Part shown: positions 25,727 to 34,064 of the stretch, one piece after another | Position numbering within the stretch: position 1 is the first letter of the stretch | Layout of the letters: each line of letters starts with the position of its first letter | Source of the DNA: Sediminicoccus sp. KRV36 | GTDB taxonomy: Bacteria > Pseudomonadota > Alphaproteobacteria > Acetobacterales > Acetobacteraceae | DNA: 64,000 nucleotides | Assembly: GCF_023243115.1 (NCBI RefSeq) | Contig: NZ_CP085081.1 | Span: 4,490,001-4,554,000 of the forward strand | Direction of reading: 5' to 3' | Made by a program: the position numbers and the translations under genes | Notes under the pieces: model-generated | Told to the model about the DNA's origin: nothing | The model's input: only the letters and a program-made list of their open reading frames with translations | Databases searched by the model: none

Positions 25727-26203
25727 TCAGACGGGCACCTCCCCCGCTTCCTTCAGCGTGGCCAGGACGAAGCTGCTGCGGGTTTCCTTGACGCCGGGCA
25801 TGCGAAGCAGGCCACGCGTGGCGAAATCCCCGAAGGCCTCCATGTCCGGCGCCAGGACATGCAGCAGATAGTCCATCTCGCCGCTCATCGTGTAGGCGGC
25901 GATGACTTCGGGCCGGGCAGCCAGGGCGGTGTGAAAGCGCTCGGCCACCTCCTCGGAATGGCTTTCCAGCGCCACCTGCACGAAGGCCTGCAGCGGCAGG
26001 CCCACCCGCACGGCACTGACGCGCGCGGCATAGCCGGCGATGACGCCCGCCTCCTCCAGGCGCTTGATGCGGCGCTGGCAGGGTGTCGCGGAAAGCCCGA
26101 CCGCTTCCGCCAGGGCGGTGATCGGCATGCGGCCATCACGCTGCAACGCGCGCAGGATGCGCCGGTCTGCCGCATCGAGGGTGATCTTGCTGGATTCCGC
26201 CAT
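25727..26203 (-). CDS. Lrp/AsnC family transcriptional regulator
   Basis: A 158-residue regulator with an N-terminal winged HTH (LDAADRRILRALQRDGRMPI then AEAVGLSATPCQRRIKRLEE, about residues 10-60) and a C-terminal RAM ligand-binding domain (about 75-150; SGEMDYLLHVLAPDMEAF). ATG at 26203 (MAESSKITLD) is chosen because it begins just before the HTH. It is divergent from the 4-hydroxyphenylpyruvate dioxygenase gene with a 114-bp gap holding an inverted repeat, so control of tyrosine catabolism in response to an aromatic amino acid is the likely job (inference). Confidence 0.92.
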   Translation of the reverse strand: MAESSKITLDAADRRILRALQRDGRMPITALAEAVGLSATPCQRRIKRLEEAGVIAGYAARVSAVRVGLPLQAFVQVALESHSEEVAERFHTALAARPEVIAAYTMSGEMDYLLHVLAPDMEAFGDFATRGLLRMPGVKETRSSFVLATLKEAGEVPV

Positions 26204-26256
26204 AAAACTGGCTCCCGTGGGTGAAATCACTAAACCCATACCCCAACGCGCGGCGC

Positions 26257-26297
26257 ATCAGGTGAGTTTCCCTCGCCAGCCTCAGCTAAAACCTGAT
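26257..26297. promoter_or_regulatory. Candidate operator between Lrp-type regulator and hpd
   Basis: ATCAGGT at 26257-26263 and ACCTGAT at 26291-26297 are perfect inverted half-sites separated by 27 bp, in the 114-bp divergent gap. The second half-site ends about 20 bp before the hpd ATG. The spacing (centre to centre about three helical turns) would suit an Lrp-type octamer or dimer of dimers. Confidence 0.45.
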
Positions 26298-26317
26298 GGC
26301 CAACCAAGGACACCATC

Positions 26318-27442
26318 ATGGACATCCCGCCCGACCGCACCGACATCGCCGGCCGCATCTGCGAGGCCAACCCGATGGGCACGGATGGTTTCGAATTCGT
26401 GGAATTCACCGGCCCCGATACGGCGCATCTGCGTGATGTCTTCGCGCGCCTGGGCTTCACCATGGTGGCGCGGCATCGCAGCAAGGATGTCACGCTCTGG
26501 CGCCAGGGCGATGTGAACTTCATCCTGAATGCCGAGCCCGCGAGCTTTGCGCAGTCCTTCGGCCGCGTGCACGGGCCTTCCGCCTGCGCCATGGCCTTCC
26601 GCGTGGCCGATGTGGCCGCCGCCTTCGAGCGCGCCATCAGCCTCGGTGCCCGCCCCTTCCACGGCCGCGTCGGCCCGATGGAGCTGAACATCCCGGCCAT
26701 CGAGGGCATCGGCGGCTCGCTGATCTATTTCGTGGATCGCTATGGCACGAGGGGCTCGATCTACGACGTGGATTTCCGCTGGGTCGCCCCGGAGGGACGC
26801 CATGGCACCAACGGCGTGGACCCGCACCCCAAGGGCCATGACCTGACGGTGATTGACCACCTGACGCACAACGTCCATCGCGGCCGGATGGACGCCTGGG
26901 CCGGCTTCTATGAGCGGCTCTTCAACTTCCGCGAAATTCGCTATTTCGACATCGAGGGCAAGCTGACCGGGCTGAAATCCAAGGCCATGACCAGCCCTTG
27001 CGGCCAGATCCGCATCCCGATCAACGAAAGCAGCGACGACAGGTCGCAGATCGAGGAATATCTGCGCGCCTATGGCGGCGAGGGCATCCAGCATATCGCG
27101 ATGGGCACCACCGACATCTACGCGAGCGTGGAGGGCCTGCGGCGCGAGGGCGTCGCATTCCTGGACACGCCCGATACCTATTACGAACTCCTGCCGCAGC
27201 GCCTGCCCGGCACGGAGGAGGATTTCGCCCGCATGCAGCGCAACCGGATCCTCATGGATGGCTCCCCCTCCGGCGGGCGGCTGCTGCAGATCTTCACCAA
27301 CACCGTGATCGGGCCGATCTTCTTCGAGCTCATCCAGCGCAAGGGCGACCAGGGCTTCGGCGAGGGCAATTTCCGCGCCTTGTTCGAGAGCATCGAGCTG
27401 GACCAGGTGCGGCGGGGCGTTCTCAAGCCAGCCGCGGAATAG
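26318..27442 (+). CDS. hpd: 4-hydroxyphenylpyruvate dioxygenase
   Basis: A 374-residue non-haem Fe(II) dioxygenase converting 4-hydroxyphenylpyruvate to homogentisate in tyrosine catabolism. Two VOC domains are visible. The C-terminal catalytic half has the iron-binding His in VIDHLTHNVHRGRMD (near residue 183) and in EGIQHIAMGTTDIY (near 260), and the Glu in GPIFFELIQRKGDQGFGEGN near 340. That GFGEGNFRALFESIE tail is diagnostic of HPPD. The start follows AAGGACACCATC. Length is normal for the bacterial family. Downstream homogentisate genes are not in the window. Confidence 0.96.
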   Translation: MDIPPDRTDIAGRICEANPMGTDGFEFVEFTGPDTAHLRDVFARLGFTMVARHRSKDVTLWRQGDVNFILNAEPASFAQSFGRVHGPSACAMAFRVADVAAAFERAISLGARPFHGRVGPMELNIPAIEGIGGSLIYFVDRYGTRGSIYDVDFRWVAPEGRHGTNGVDPHPKGHDLTVIDHLTHNVHRGRMDAWAGFYERLFNFREIRYFDIEGKLTGLKSKAMTSPCGQIRIPINESSDDRSQIEEYLRAYGGEGIQHIAMGTTDIYASVEGLRREGVAFLDTPDTYYELLPQRLPGTEEDFARMQRNRILMDGSPSGGRLLQIFTNTVIGPIFFELIQRKGDQGFGEGNFRALFESIELDQVRRGVLKPAAE

Positions 27443-27628
27443 GCGCGGCGCGGCGTCGAGCCCCACACAGGCTCACCCGGGACGACAGCACGGCGCGGCA
27501 CCGCTGCCCTGCCTGATGTTGCCATGGGGGCGAAGTGCCCAAGCAGAGGGCACGGCCGGTCCGGCACAGGTGCGGGCTCGGAGTTTCCCCCTCTTGCGTT
27601 CGCGGGCGACTGGTTTCATTTCGCCCTC

Positions 27629-28330
27629 ATGACCTGGTCCCTCCTCGCCCACGACCCGCAGAGCGGCGAGTTGGGTGTCATTGTTGCCACGCGCTTCTTC
27701 GCGGTGGGTGCCCTGTGTCCGCGTGTCGAGGCCGGGGTGGCCGCGCTCGCCACGCAGGCATTGATCAACCCGCTCTATGCGCCGCGCGGCATGGCCCTGC
27801 TGCGCGACGGCGCCGGGCCGGACGAGGCCCTGGCGGCGCTGCTCGACGCGGATGCGGGGCGGGAGGCGCGGCAATGCCACATCCTGGCCGCCGATGGCCG
27901 CATCGCCCAGCACACCGGCAGCGATTGCGTGCCCTGGTGCGGCGCAGTGAGTGCCCCGAATGTGTCGGTGGCCGGCAACATGCTGGCCGGCCCGCGCGTG
28001 GTCGAGGACACGCTGGCCGCCTTCCTCGCCGCCGAGCACCTGCCGCTCGACCTGCGGATGATCCAGGCCATGGAAGCGGGCGAGGCCGCGGGCGGCGATT
28101 CCCGCGGCAAGCAATCGGCCGCCCTGGTGGTGGCGTCCAGCAATCCCTATCCCGATCTTGACCTGCGCGTGGATGACCATGCCGACCCGCTGGCCGAACT
28201 CCGCCGCCTGCATGGCGTGGCGCAGGAGCGTTTCGTGCATTTCCGCCGCTTCCTGCCCGGTGCCGATCATCCGGGCGTCTTTGACCGGGGCGTGATTGCG
28301 GCAGCGCTGAAGGCGGCGGGGGTCGCATGA
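27629..28330 (+). CDS. DUF1028 domain-containing protein
   Basis: A 233-residue member of the DUF1028 family, an Ntn-hydrolase-like fold found beside peptide transporters; no reaction is established. Family motifs are MTWSLLAHDPQSGELGV at the start, ATRFFAVGALCPRVEAGVAA, ATQALINPLYAPRGMALL, VAGNMLAGPRVVEDTLAAFL and GKQSAALVVASS. ATG at 27629 fits the family N-terminus. Its stop overlaps the ATPase gene start (ATGA), making it the first gene of the dipeptide-type importer operon. A peptidase or amidase acting on the imported compound is plausible inference. Confidence 0.88.
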   Translation: MTWSLLAHDPQSGELGVIVATRFFAVGALCPRVEAGVAALATQALINPLYAPRGMALLRDGAGPDEALAALLDADAGREARQCHILAADGRIAQHTGSDCVPWCGAVSAPNVSVAGNMLAGPRVVEDTLAAFLAAEHLPLDLRMIQAMEAGEAAGGDSRGKQSAALVVASSNPYPDLDLRVDDHADPLAELRRLHGVAQERFVHFRRFLPGADHPGVFDRGVIAAALKAAGVA

Positions 28331-29292
28331 ACGCGCTGGACGTCGAAGGGCTCTGCATTGATTTCCACACCGAGCGCGGTGTGCTGCGCGCGGTGGACCG
28401 GCTCTCCTTTTCCGTGGCACCGGGCCGGACGCTCGCCATTGTCGGCGAAAGCGGCTGCGGCAAATCCGCGACGGCGCTGGCCATTCTGGGCCTGCTCGCC
28501 GAAAACGCCGAGGTGTCGGGGATGATCCGCCTGGCCGGGCAGCCGCTCTCGCCCGCAGCACAACGCGCTGCGCGTGGCCGCGAATTGGCGATGATCTTCC
28601 AGGAGCCGATGACCAGCCTGAACCCCGCCTTCACCGCGGGCGAGCAGGTGGCCGAAGCGCTGCGCCTACATGAGGGGCTGAGCCCGCGCGCGGCGATGGA
28701 CCGCGCCATCGCCATGCTGGAGCGCGTGCGCATCCCGGATGCCGCGCGCCGCGCCAGGCAATACCCGCACCAGCTTTCGGGCGGCATGCGGCAGCGCGTG
28801 ATGATCGCCATCGCGCTCGCCTGCAAGCCGAAGCTGCTGATCGCCGATGAACCGACCACGGCACTGGACGTCACGGTGCAGGCGCAGATCCTGGCCCTGC
28901 TGGATGAATTGAAGCGCGAGACCGGCACCGCCGTCGTGCTCATCACCCATGACCTCGGCGTGGTGCGCGACCATGCGGATGATGTGGTGGTCATGTATGC
29001 CGGCCGCCTCGCGGAACAGGCGCCGACGGCGCAGCTCTTCGCGCAGGCCGAGCATCCCTACACCATCGGCCTGCTGGGCGCGGCGCCGCGGCTGGATTCC
29101 CGCCGCGCGCGCCTCGCTTCCATCGAAGGCACGGTGCCTGATCTGCGCAACCCGCCCCCTGGCTGCCGCTTCGCACCGCGCTGCCCCTTCGTCATCGCCG
29201 CATGCAACACGGCGCCCCCCCTGGCCGAGACGGCGCCCGGCCACCTCGCGGCCTGCCATCGCGCGCCGCTCGATGCGGTGATTGCGGCATGA
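28327..29292 (+). CDS. Dipeptide/oligopeptide ABC transporter ATPase (DppD/OppD-like)
   Basis: A 321-residue ATPase with Walker A VGESGCGKSATAL (near residue 38), Q-loop FQEPMTSLNPAF, signature LSGGMRQRVMIA (near 155), Walker B LLIADEPTTALDVT (near 178) and H-loop LITHDLGV. The C-terminal oligopeptide-transporter extension carries the Cys-rich motif GCRFAPRCPFVIAAC, which in relatives may bind an FeS cluster. It is coupled to both neighbours by ATGA overlaps. Confidence 0.94.
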   Translation: MNALDVEGLCIDFHTERGVLRAVDRLSFSVAPGRTLAIVGESGCGKSATALAILGLLAENAEVSGMIRLAGQPLSPAAQRAARGRELAMIFQEPMTSLNPAFTAGEQVAEALRLHEGLSPRAAMDRAIAMLERVRIPDAARRARQYPHQLSGGMRQRVMIAIALACKPKLLIADEPTTALDVTVQAQILALLDELKRETGTAVVLITHDLGVVRDHADDVVVMYAGRLAEQAPTAQLFAQAEHPYTIGLLGAAPRLDSRRARLASIEGTVPDLRNPPPGCRFAPRCPFVIAACNTAPPLAETAPGHLAACHRAPLDAVIAA

Positions 29293-30509
29293 CTCCGTCC
29301 GATCGCGTGAGCGCCAGCGAGGGCGTCAATCGGCCGGGCGCAGCGACCGATCGCGTGAGCGCCAGTGGGGGCGTCAATCGGCCGGGCGCAGCGACCGATC
29401 GCGTGAGCGCCAGTGGGGGCGTTAGCCGGCCGGGCGCAACGCCCCTGCTCCAGGCCTCGGGGCTGGTGAAGCACTTCCCCTTCCGCGACAGCCTGGGCCG
29501 GGCGCGGGGCGCGGTGCGCGCGGTGGATGGCGTTTCGCTCAGCGTGCCGCAGGGGCGGGTTCTCGCCATTGTGGGCGAAAGCGGCTGCGGCAAATCCACC
29601 CTCGGCCGGCTGCTGCTGCGGCTGATCGAGCCCGATGCCGGCACCCTGCGGTTCGAGGGCGAGGATGTCCTGGCGCTCTCCCCCGCCGCATTGCGCGCGA
29701 AGCGGCGCGAGATGCAGCTGATCTTCCAGGACCCTTTCGCCAGCCTCGATCCCCGCATGACGGTCGAGGCCGCGATCACCGAGCCGCTGATTCTGCACAA
29801 GCTGCATCGCGGCCGGGAGCGGGCCCGCGTGGCGGAATTGCTGGAGCGCGTCGGCCTGCGCCCCGAACTCGCGCGCCGCTGGCCGCATGAATTCAGCGGC
29901 GGGCAGCGCCAGCGCATTGCCATCGCCCGGGCCCTGGCGTCCGAACCGCGCATGATCATCGGTGATGAGCCGGTCAGCGCGCTCGATGTCTCGGTGCAGG
30001 CGCAGGTGGTCAATCTGCTGGGTGACCTGATCCGTGACCTTGGGCTGACCTTCATCCTGATCAGCCACGATCTCGGCGTCGTGCGGCAGATCGCCGATGA
30101 GGTGGCCGTGATGTATCTCGGCCAGATCGTCGAGCAGGCGCCGGCCGAAGAGCTGTTCCACAGCCCTCGTCATCCCTATACCCGCGCCCTGCTGGCCGCG
30201 GTTCCGGGTCAGGGGGGCGCGTTGAAGCTGCTGGAGGGCGATATCCCCTCGCCCGTTTCGCCGCCTTCCGGCTGCCGGTTTCACACACGCTGCCCGCATG
30301 TGCAGGAGATCTGCCGCACGCAGGTGCCGCTTCTTGCCGCGCCATCGGCCGAGGCCGAAGCCCGCGCCGGTGAACTGGCCGGCCGGCACACCCACCTGGC
30401 CGCCTGCCATTTGCAGGACAGCCTGCCCGCCGCCGCCCCCATCCGCGAGGCCGCCGCCGATGCGCGCCTCGCCCGTCTGCAAGCCTATTTCACGGAGCCC
30501 ACCGCATGA
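29289..30509 (+). CDS. Dipeptide/oligopeptide ABC transporter ATPase (DppF/OppF-like) with N-terminal repeat insertion
   Basis: A 406-residue second ATPase: Walker A VGESGCGKSTLGRL, Q-loop FQDPFASLDPRMT, signature FSGGQRQRIAIARAL, Walker B MIIGDEPVSALDVS, H-loop LISHDLGVV and a C-terminal GCRFHTRCPH motif. Residues 5-52 are three copies of a 16-residue repeat, DRVSASxGVNRPGAAT, not found in the family. Removing them leaves MTP joined to LLQASGLVKHFPF, a normal DppF start, so a 144-bp in-frame insertion right after codon 4 explains the extra length. The ATG overlaps the upstream stop. The insert lies before the first beta-strand, where it should be tolerated. Confidence 0.92.
   Translation: MTPSDRVSASEGVNRPGAATDRVSASGGVNRPGAATDRVSASGGVSRPGATPLLQASGLVKHFPFRDSLGRARGAVRAVDGVSLSVPQGRVLAIVGESGCGKSTLGRLLLRLIEPDAGTLRFEGEDVLALSPAALRAKRREMQLIFQDPFASLDPRMTVEAAITEPLILHKLHRGRERARVAELLERVGLRPELARRWPHEFSGGQRQRIAIARALASEPRMIIGDEPVSALDVSVQAQVVNLLGDLIRDLGLTFILISHDLGVVRQIADEVAVMYLGQIVEQAPAEELFHSPRHPYTRALLAAVPGQGGALKLLEGDIPSPVSPPSGCRFHTRCPHVQEICRTQVPLLAAPSAEAEARAGELAGRHTHLAACHLQDSLPAAAPIREAAADARLARLQAYFTEPTA
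29301..29444 (+). repeat. Three in-frame 48-bp tandem repeats within the DppF-like gene
   Basis: Units begin at 29301, 29349 and 29397. Each has the form GATCGCGTGAGCGCC, a short variable stretch, then GTCAATCGGCCGGGCGCAG; the third is diverged at GTTAGCCGG. Ends CCGATCGCG and AATCGGCC contain the inverted pair CCGAT/ATCGG. A similar end pattern is seen in the intergenic repeats at 32086-32192 of the same operon. Confidence 0.88.
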
Positions 30510-32050
30510 TCCGCCGTCATATCCTGCCCACCGCCATGCGGCTCGGACTTGCCGCCTGCGCCGCGCTGGGCCTTTCCGCCGCTGCCGCGCAGGCCCAGGG
30601 GCCAGCCCAGAACCTCCGCATCGGCCTGCGCGAAGACCCCGACATCCTCGACCCCACGCTGGCGCGCACCTTCGTCGGCCGCATCGTCTTCGCGAGCCTG
30701 TGCGACAAGCTGTTCGACATCAACGACAAGCTGGAAATCGTCCCGCAGCTCGCCACCGGCTATAGCTGGGAGGACCCGCGCACGCTGCTCATCACGCTGC
30801 GCGAGGGCGTGCGCTTCCATGACGGCGATGTGATGGACGCAGAGGCCGTACGCTACAGCCTGAACCGTCACCTGACGATGCAGGGGAGCTTCCGCCGCAG
30901 CGAGATCAACACCATCGAAGCCATGGAGGTGGTCAACCCGCTGCAGATCCGCATCCGGCTGACCGCGCCTTCAGCACCCTTCCTGAGCCAGCTCACCGAC
31001 CGTGCCGGCATGGTGGTCAGCCCGCGCGCCGCTGAAGCCGCGGGCCGCAATTTCGGCAATCGCCCGGTCTGCGCCGGCCCCTTCCGTTTCGTCGAGCGGG
31101 TGGCCCAGGACCGCATCGTGGTGGAGCGCTTCCCGGAATACTGGAATGCCGGCGCCATCCATGTGAACCGCATCACCTACCTGCCCATCCCGGACAGCAC
31201 GGTGCGTCTCGCCAACCTGCAATCCGGCGCGCTGGAGATGGTGCAGACCATTGACCCCGATGACGTGCCCGCCGTGCGCCGCAACTCCCGCCTGCGCATC
31301 TCGATCAGCGATGAGCTGGGCTATCAGGGCATCACCATCAACACCGGCAATGGCGCGCGCGCGCAGACGCCGATGGGCCAGAACCCGCGCGTGCGCGAGG
31401 CGTTCGAGCTGGCGATTGACCGCGATGCCGTGAATCGCGTGGTCTATGAGGGGATGTTCGCGCCGACCGCGCAGCCCGTGCCCCCCGCCAACCCCATGCA
31501 TGTCCGGGATTTCCGCCCCGAGCCGCGCAATCTGGAGCGCGCCCGCGCGCTGCTGCGCGAAGCCGGGATCACGACGCCGCTGCGCGTGGAAATGACCGTG
31601 CCGAACAACCCCGATCTGCGCCAGGCGGGCGAGGTGATCCAGGCCATGGTGCGCGAGGCCGGCTTCGAGCTGCGCCTGAACGCGACGGAATTCGCCACCT
31701 CGCTGCAAGCCGCCACGCGCGGCGAGTTCGAGCTGTATCTGGTGGCCTGGTCAGGCCGGGTGGATATTGATGGCAATCTCTGGGCCTTCACCCATTCGCG
31801 CGGCGCGCAGAATGACGGGCGCTACGCCAATCCCGAAGTGGACCGGCTGCTGGATGCGGGACGCACGGAGGCCAATGCCGATGCCCGGCGCGCGCTCTAT
31901 GCCCAGGCCTATCAGATCGCCTTCCGGCAGGACCGCCATCGCATCTATCTCTGGCACCGCAAGAACATCGTGGCGCATACGGCGCGGCTTTCGGGCTTCG
32001 TCAATGTGGCGGATGGGCTGATTCGGCCGCAGGGCATTCGGCTGCAATAG
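30506..32050 (+). CDS. ABC transporter substrate-binding protein, peptide/opine family (SBP_bac_5)
   Basis: A 514-residue periplasmic binding protein of the OppA/DppA class. A Sec-type signal peptide (LGLAACAALGLSAAAAQA, cut near residue 30) precedes LRIGLREDPDILDPTLARTF, the usual start. The family signature is in WEDPRTLLITLREGVRFHDG near residue 95. The long mature part and the FAPTAQPVPP segment are typical. Its ATG overlaps the ATPase stop. The ligand is probably a peptide or modified amino acid but cannot be specified. Confidence 0.93.
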   Translation: MIRRHILPTAMRLGLAACAALGLSAAAAQAQGPAQNLRIGLREDPDILDPTLARTFVGRIVFASLCDKLFDINDKLEIVPQLATGYSWEDPRTLLITLREGVRFHDGDVMDAEAVRYSLNRHLTMQGSFRRSEINTIEAMEVVNPLQIRIRLTAPSAPFLSQLTDRAGMVVSPRAAEAAGRNFGNRPVCAGPFRFVERVAQDRIVVERFPEYWNAGAIHVNRITYLPIPDSTVRLANLQSGALEMVQTIDPDDVPAVRRNSRLRISISDELGYQGITINTGNGARAQTPMGQNPRVREAFELAIDRDAVNRVVYEGMFAPTAQPVPPANPMHVRDFRPEPRNLERARALLREAGITTPLRVEMTVPNNPDLRQAGEVIQAMVREAGFELRLNATEFATSLQAATRGEFELYLVAWSGRVDIDGNLWAFTHSRGAQNDGRYANPEVDRLLDAGRTEANADARRALYAQAYQIAFRQDRHRIYLWHRKNIVAHTARLSGFVNVADGLIRPQGIRLQ

Positions 32051-32085
32051 ACATGCGCGCGATTTCCGCCCCGACGATCTTCATG

Positions 32086-32192
32086 GCCGGGCCGATTCAC
32101 GCGGCCGTCGAAAGCCGACAGCCGCGATCGGACCTGGATCTCGCCGGGCCGATTCACGCGGCCGTCGAAAGCCGACAGCCGCGATCGGACCT
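32086..32192. repeat. Intergenic doublet of a 50-bp palindromic repeat (57-bp period)
   Basis: Two identical 50-bp units, 32086-32135 and 32143-32192, separated by GGATCTC, fill most of the 147-bp gap between the binding-protein and first permease genes. Each starts GCCGGGCCGATTCACGCGG and ends GACAGCCGCGATCGGACCT, with internal complementarity (CCGATT/ATCGG; TCGAAAGCCGA). On the opposite strand the ends read CCGATCGCG...AATCGGCCCGGC, resembling those of the coding repeat at 29301. Confidence 0.85.
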
Positions 32193-32197
32193 TTAGC

Positions 32198-33145
32198 ATG
32201 TGGCTCTGGCTCCTCCGCCGGCTTGGGCAGGTCATCCCGACGCTGCTCATCCTCTCCATCCTGGTCTTCGGCCTGCAGCAACTGATGCCCGGCGATCCCG
32301 CGCTGATCCTGGCTGGCGAGGAGCGCGGCGATGCGCAGGTGCTGGCGCAGATCCGCGCCGAATTGCGGCTCGACCGGCCGCTGCATGAGCAATATCTGCA
32401 CTGGCTCTGGCGCGTGCTGCATGGGGATTTCGGTTTCTCCTGGCGCATTCGCATGCCGGTGGGCGAGCTCATCCTCACCAAATTGCCGGTCACCTTCCAA
32501 CTGGCGGCGATGAGCTTCGTCATCGGCGTCGCCATCGGCGTCCCCTGCGGCGTGCTGAGTGCGGTCTGGCGCGACAAGCCGGCCGACTGGGCCATCAACG
32601 GCATCGCGCTGTTCGGCATTTCCATGCCGAATTTCTGGCTCGGCATCATGATGATCCTGCTGTTTTCCGTGCAGCTCGGCTGGCTGCCGCCGAGTGGCTA
32701 TGTGCCGCTCTGGGAAGATCCCTGGCTGAGCCTGGAGACGACCATCATGCCGGCCTTCGTGCTCGGCACCGGCGTCGCTTCCGTGCTGATGCGGCACACC
32801 CGCGCCGCCATGCTCGGCGCACTCAGCCAAGATTACGTGCGGACGGCACGGGCCAAGGGCCTCTCGGAGACTTTCGTCGTCGGCAAGCATGCGCTGCGCA
32901 ATGCGCTGATCCCGGTGGTGACACTCGGCACCATCGAATTCGGGCGGCTGCTGGCGGGTGCAGTGCTGACCGAGCAGATCTTCAGCATCCCCGGCTTCGG
33001 CAAGCTCGTCGTGGATGCGGTGTTCAACCGGGATTACCCGGTGGTGCAGGGCGTGGTGATGGCAACGGCGCTGATCTTCGTCACCCTCAGTCTGATCGCG
33101 GACATGCTCTACATGGCCATCAATCCAAGGCTGCGCACAGCATGA
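32198..33145 (+). CDS. Dipeptide-type ABC transporter permease (DppB-like)
   Basis: A 315-residue inner-membrane permease, about six helices. The N-terminus WLLRRLGQVIPTLLILSILV is the DppB hallmark, followed by MPGDPALILAG, and LDRPLHEQYLHWL. The coupling EAA-type loop is DYVRTARAKGLSETFVVGKH (near residue 215). The ATG follows the palindromic repeat doublet directly and has no good ribosome site, so translation may depend on the repeat structure. Stop overlaps the next permease (ATGA). Confidence 0.94.
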   Translation: MWLWLLRRLGQVIPTLLILSILVFGLQQLMPGDPALILAGEERGDAQVLAQIRAELRLDRPLHEQYLHWLWRVLHGDFGFSWRIRMPVGELILTKLPVTFQLAAMSFVIGVAIGVPCGVLSAVWRDKPADWAINGIALFGISMPNFWLGIMMILLFSVQLGWLPPSGYVPLWEDPWLSLETTIMPAFVLGTGVASVLMRHTRAAMLGALSQDYVRTARAKGLSETFVVGKHALRNALIPVVTLGTIEFGRLLAGAVLTEQIFSIPGFGKLVVDAVFNRDYPVVQGVVMATALIFVTLSLIADMLYMAINPRLRTA

Positions 33146-34035
33146 GCAGCCCCCTCCTGAGCAACGCCGGACAGATCGCCATCGAGACGGGCGAGAGCCC
33201 GGGCCGCCGCGCGCTGCGCCGCTTCGCGCAGCACAAGCTGGCCATGTTCGGCCTCGTCATCGTTGTCATCTTCGTGGCCGCGGCGGCCCTCGCCCCCTGG
33301 ATCGCGCCCTTCGACCCGCTGGAGACCAGCTGGTCCCGCCTGCGGCAGCCACCCTCCTGGACGCACCCCTTCGGCACCGATGAAAACGGCCGCGATGTGT
33401 TGAGCCGCGTGCTGCATGGCGCGCGCGCCAGCATGATGGCGGGCGTCATTGCCGTCGGTGGTGCCGTGCTGATCGGCGTGCCCATCGGGCTGCTGGCCGG
33501 CCTCGGCGGCAAATGGATGGACATGGTGATCAGCCGCGTGGCCGATGCCATGCTCTCCATCCCCTTCCTGATCCTGGCCATCGCGCTCGCCGCCTTCCTC
33601 GGCCCCGCGCTGGAGAATGCGATGCTGGCCATCGCCATCTCGGCCTCGCCCATCTTCGTGCGGCTGGCGCGCGGCATGGCGCTGGATGCGCGCAACACGG
33701 ATTGGGTGGAGGCGGCGCGCGCCATGGGCAACCCGCCCTGGCGCATCGGCCTCGTGCATGTGCTGCCCAATATCCTGCCGCCCCTGCTGGTGCAGGCCAC
33801 GCTGGCGATTGCCGAAGCGATCATCGCCGAAGCCTCGCTGAGCTTCCTCGGGCTTGGCCAGCAGCCGCCCAATCCCTCCTGGGGGTCCATGCTGAATTCG
33901 GCGCAGCGCTTCATCGAGTCGGCACCCTGGCTCGCGGTGTTCCCGGGACTTGCGATTTTCCTGGTGGTGCTCGCTTTCAACCTGGTGGGCGACGGGCTGC
34001 GCGACGCTCTCGATCCGCGGAGCCAGAAGCGTTAG
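33142..34035 (+). CDS. Dipeptide-type ABC transporter permease (DppC-like)
   Basis: A 297-residue second permease. DppC features: RRFAQHKLAMFGLVIVVIFV near residue 30, HPFGTDENGRDVLSRVLHGA near 75, the coupling loop TDWVEAARAMGNPPWRI near 190, and the C-terminal LGLGQQPPNPSWG with FLVVLAFNLVGDGLRDALDP. It forms the pore with the DppB-like product. It is followed 29 bp later by an exported hydrolase gene. Confidence 0.95.
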   Translation: MSSPLLSNAGQIAIETGESPGRRALRRFAQHKLAMFGLVIVVIFVAAAALAPWIAPFDPLETSWSRLRQPPSWTHPFGTDENGRDVLSRVLHGARASMMAGVIAVGGAVLIGVPIGLLAGLGGKWMDMVISRVADAMLSIPFLILAIALAAFLGPALENAMLAIAISASPIFVRLARGMALDARNTDWVEAARAMGNPPWRIGLVHVLPNILPPLLVQATLAIAEAIIAEASLSFLGLGQQPPNPSWGSMLNSAQRFIESAPWLAVFPGLAIFLVVLAFNLVGDGLRDALDPRSQKR

Positions 34036-34064
34036 GCTTTTCCCAAAATCCAGGGAGGAACCTC

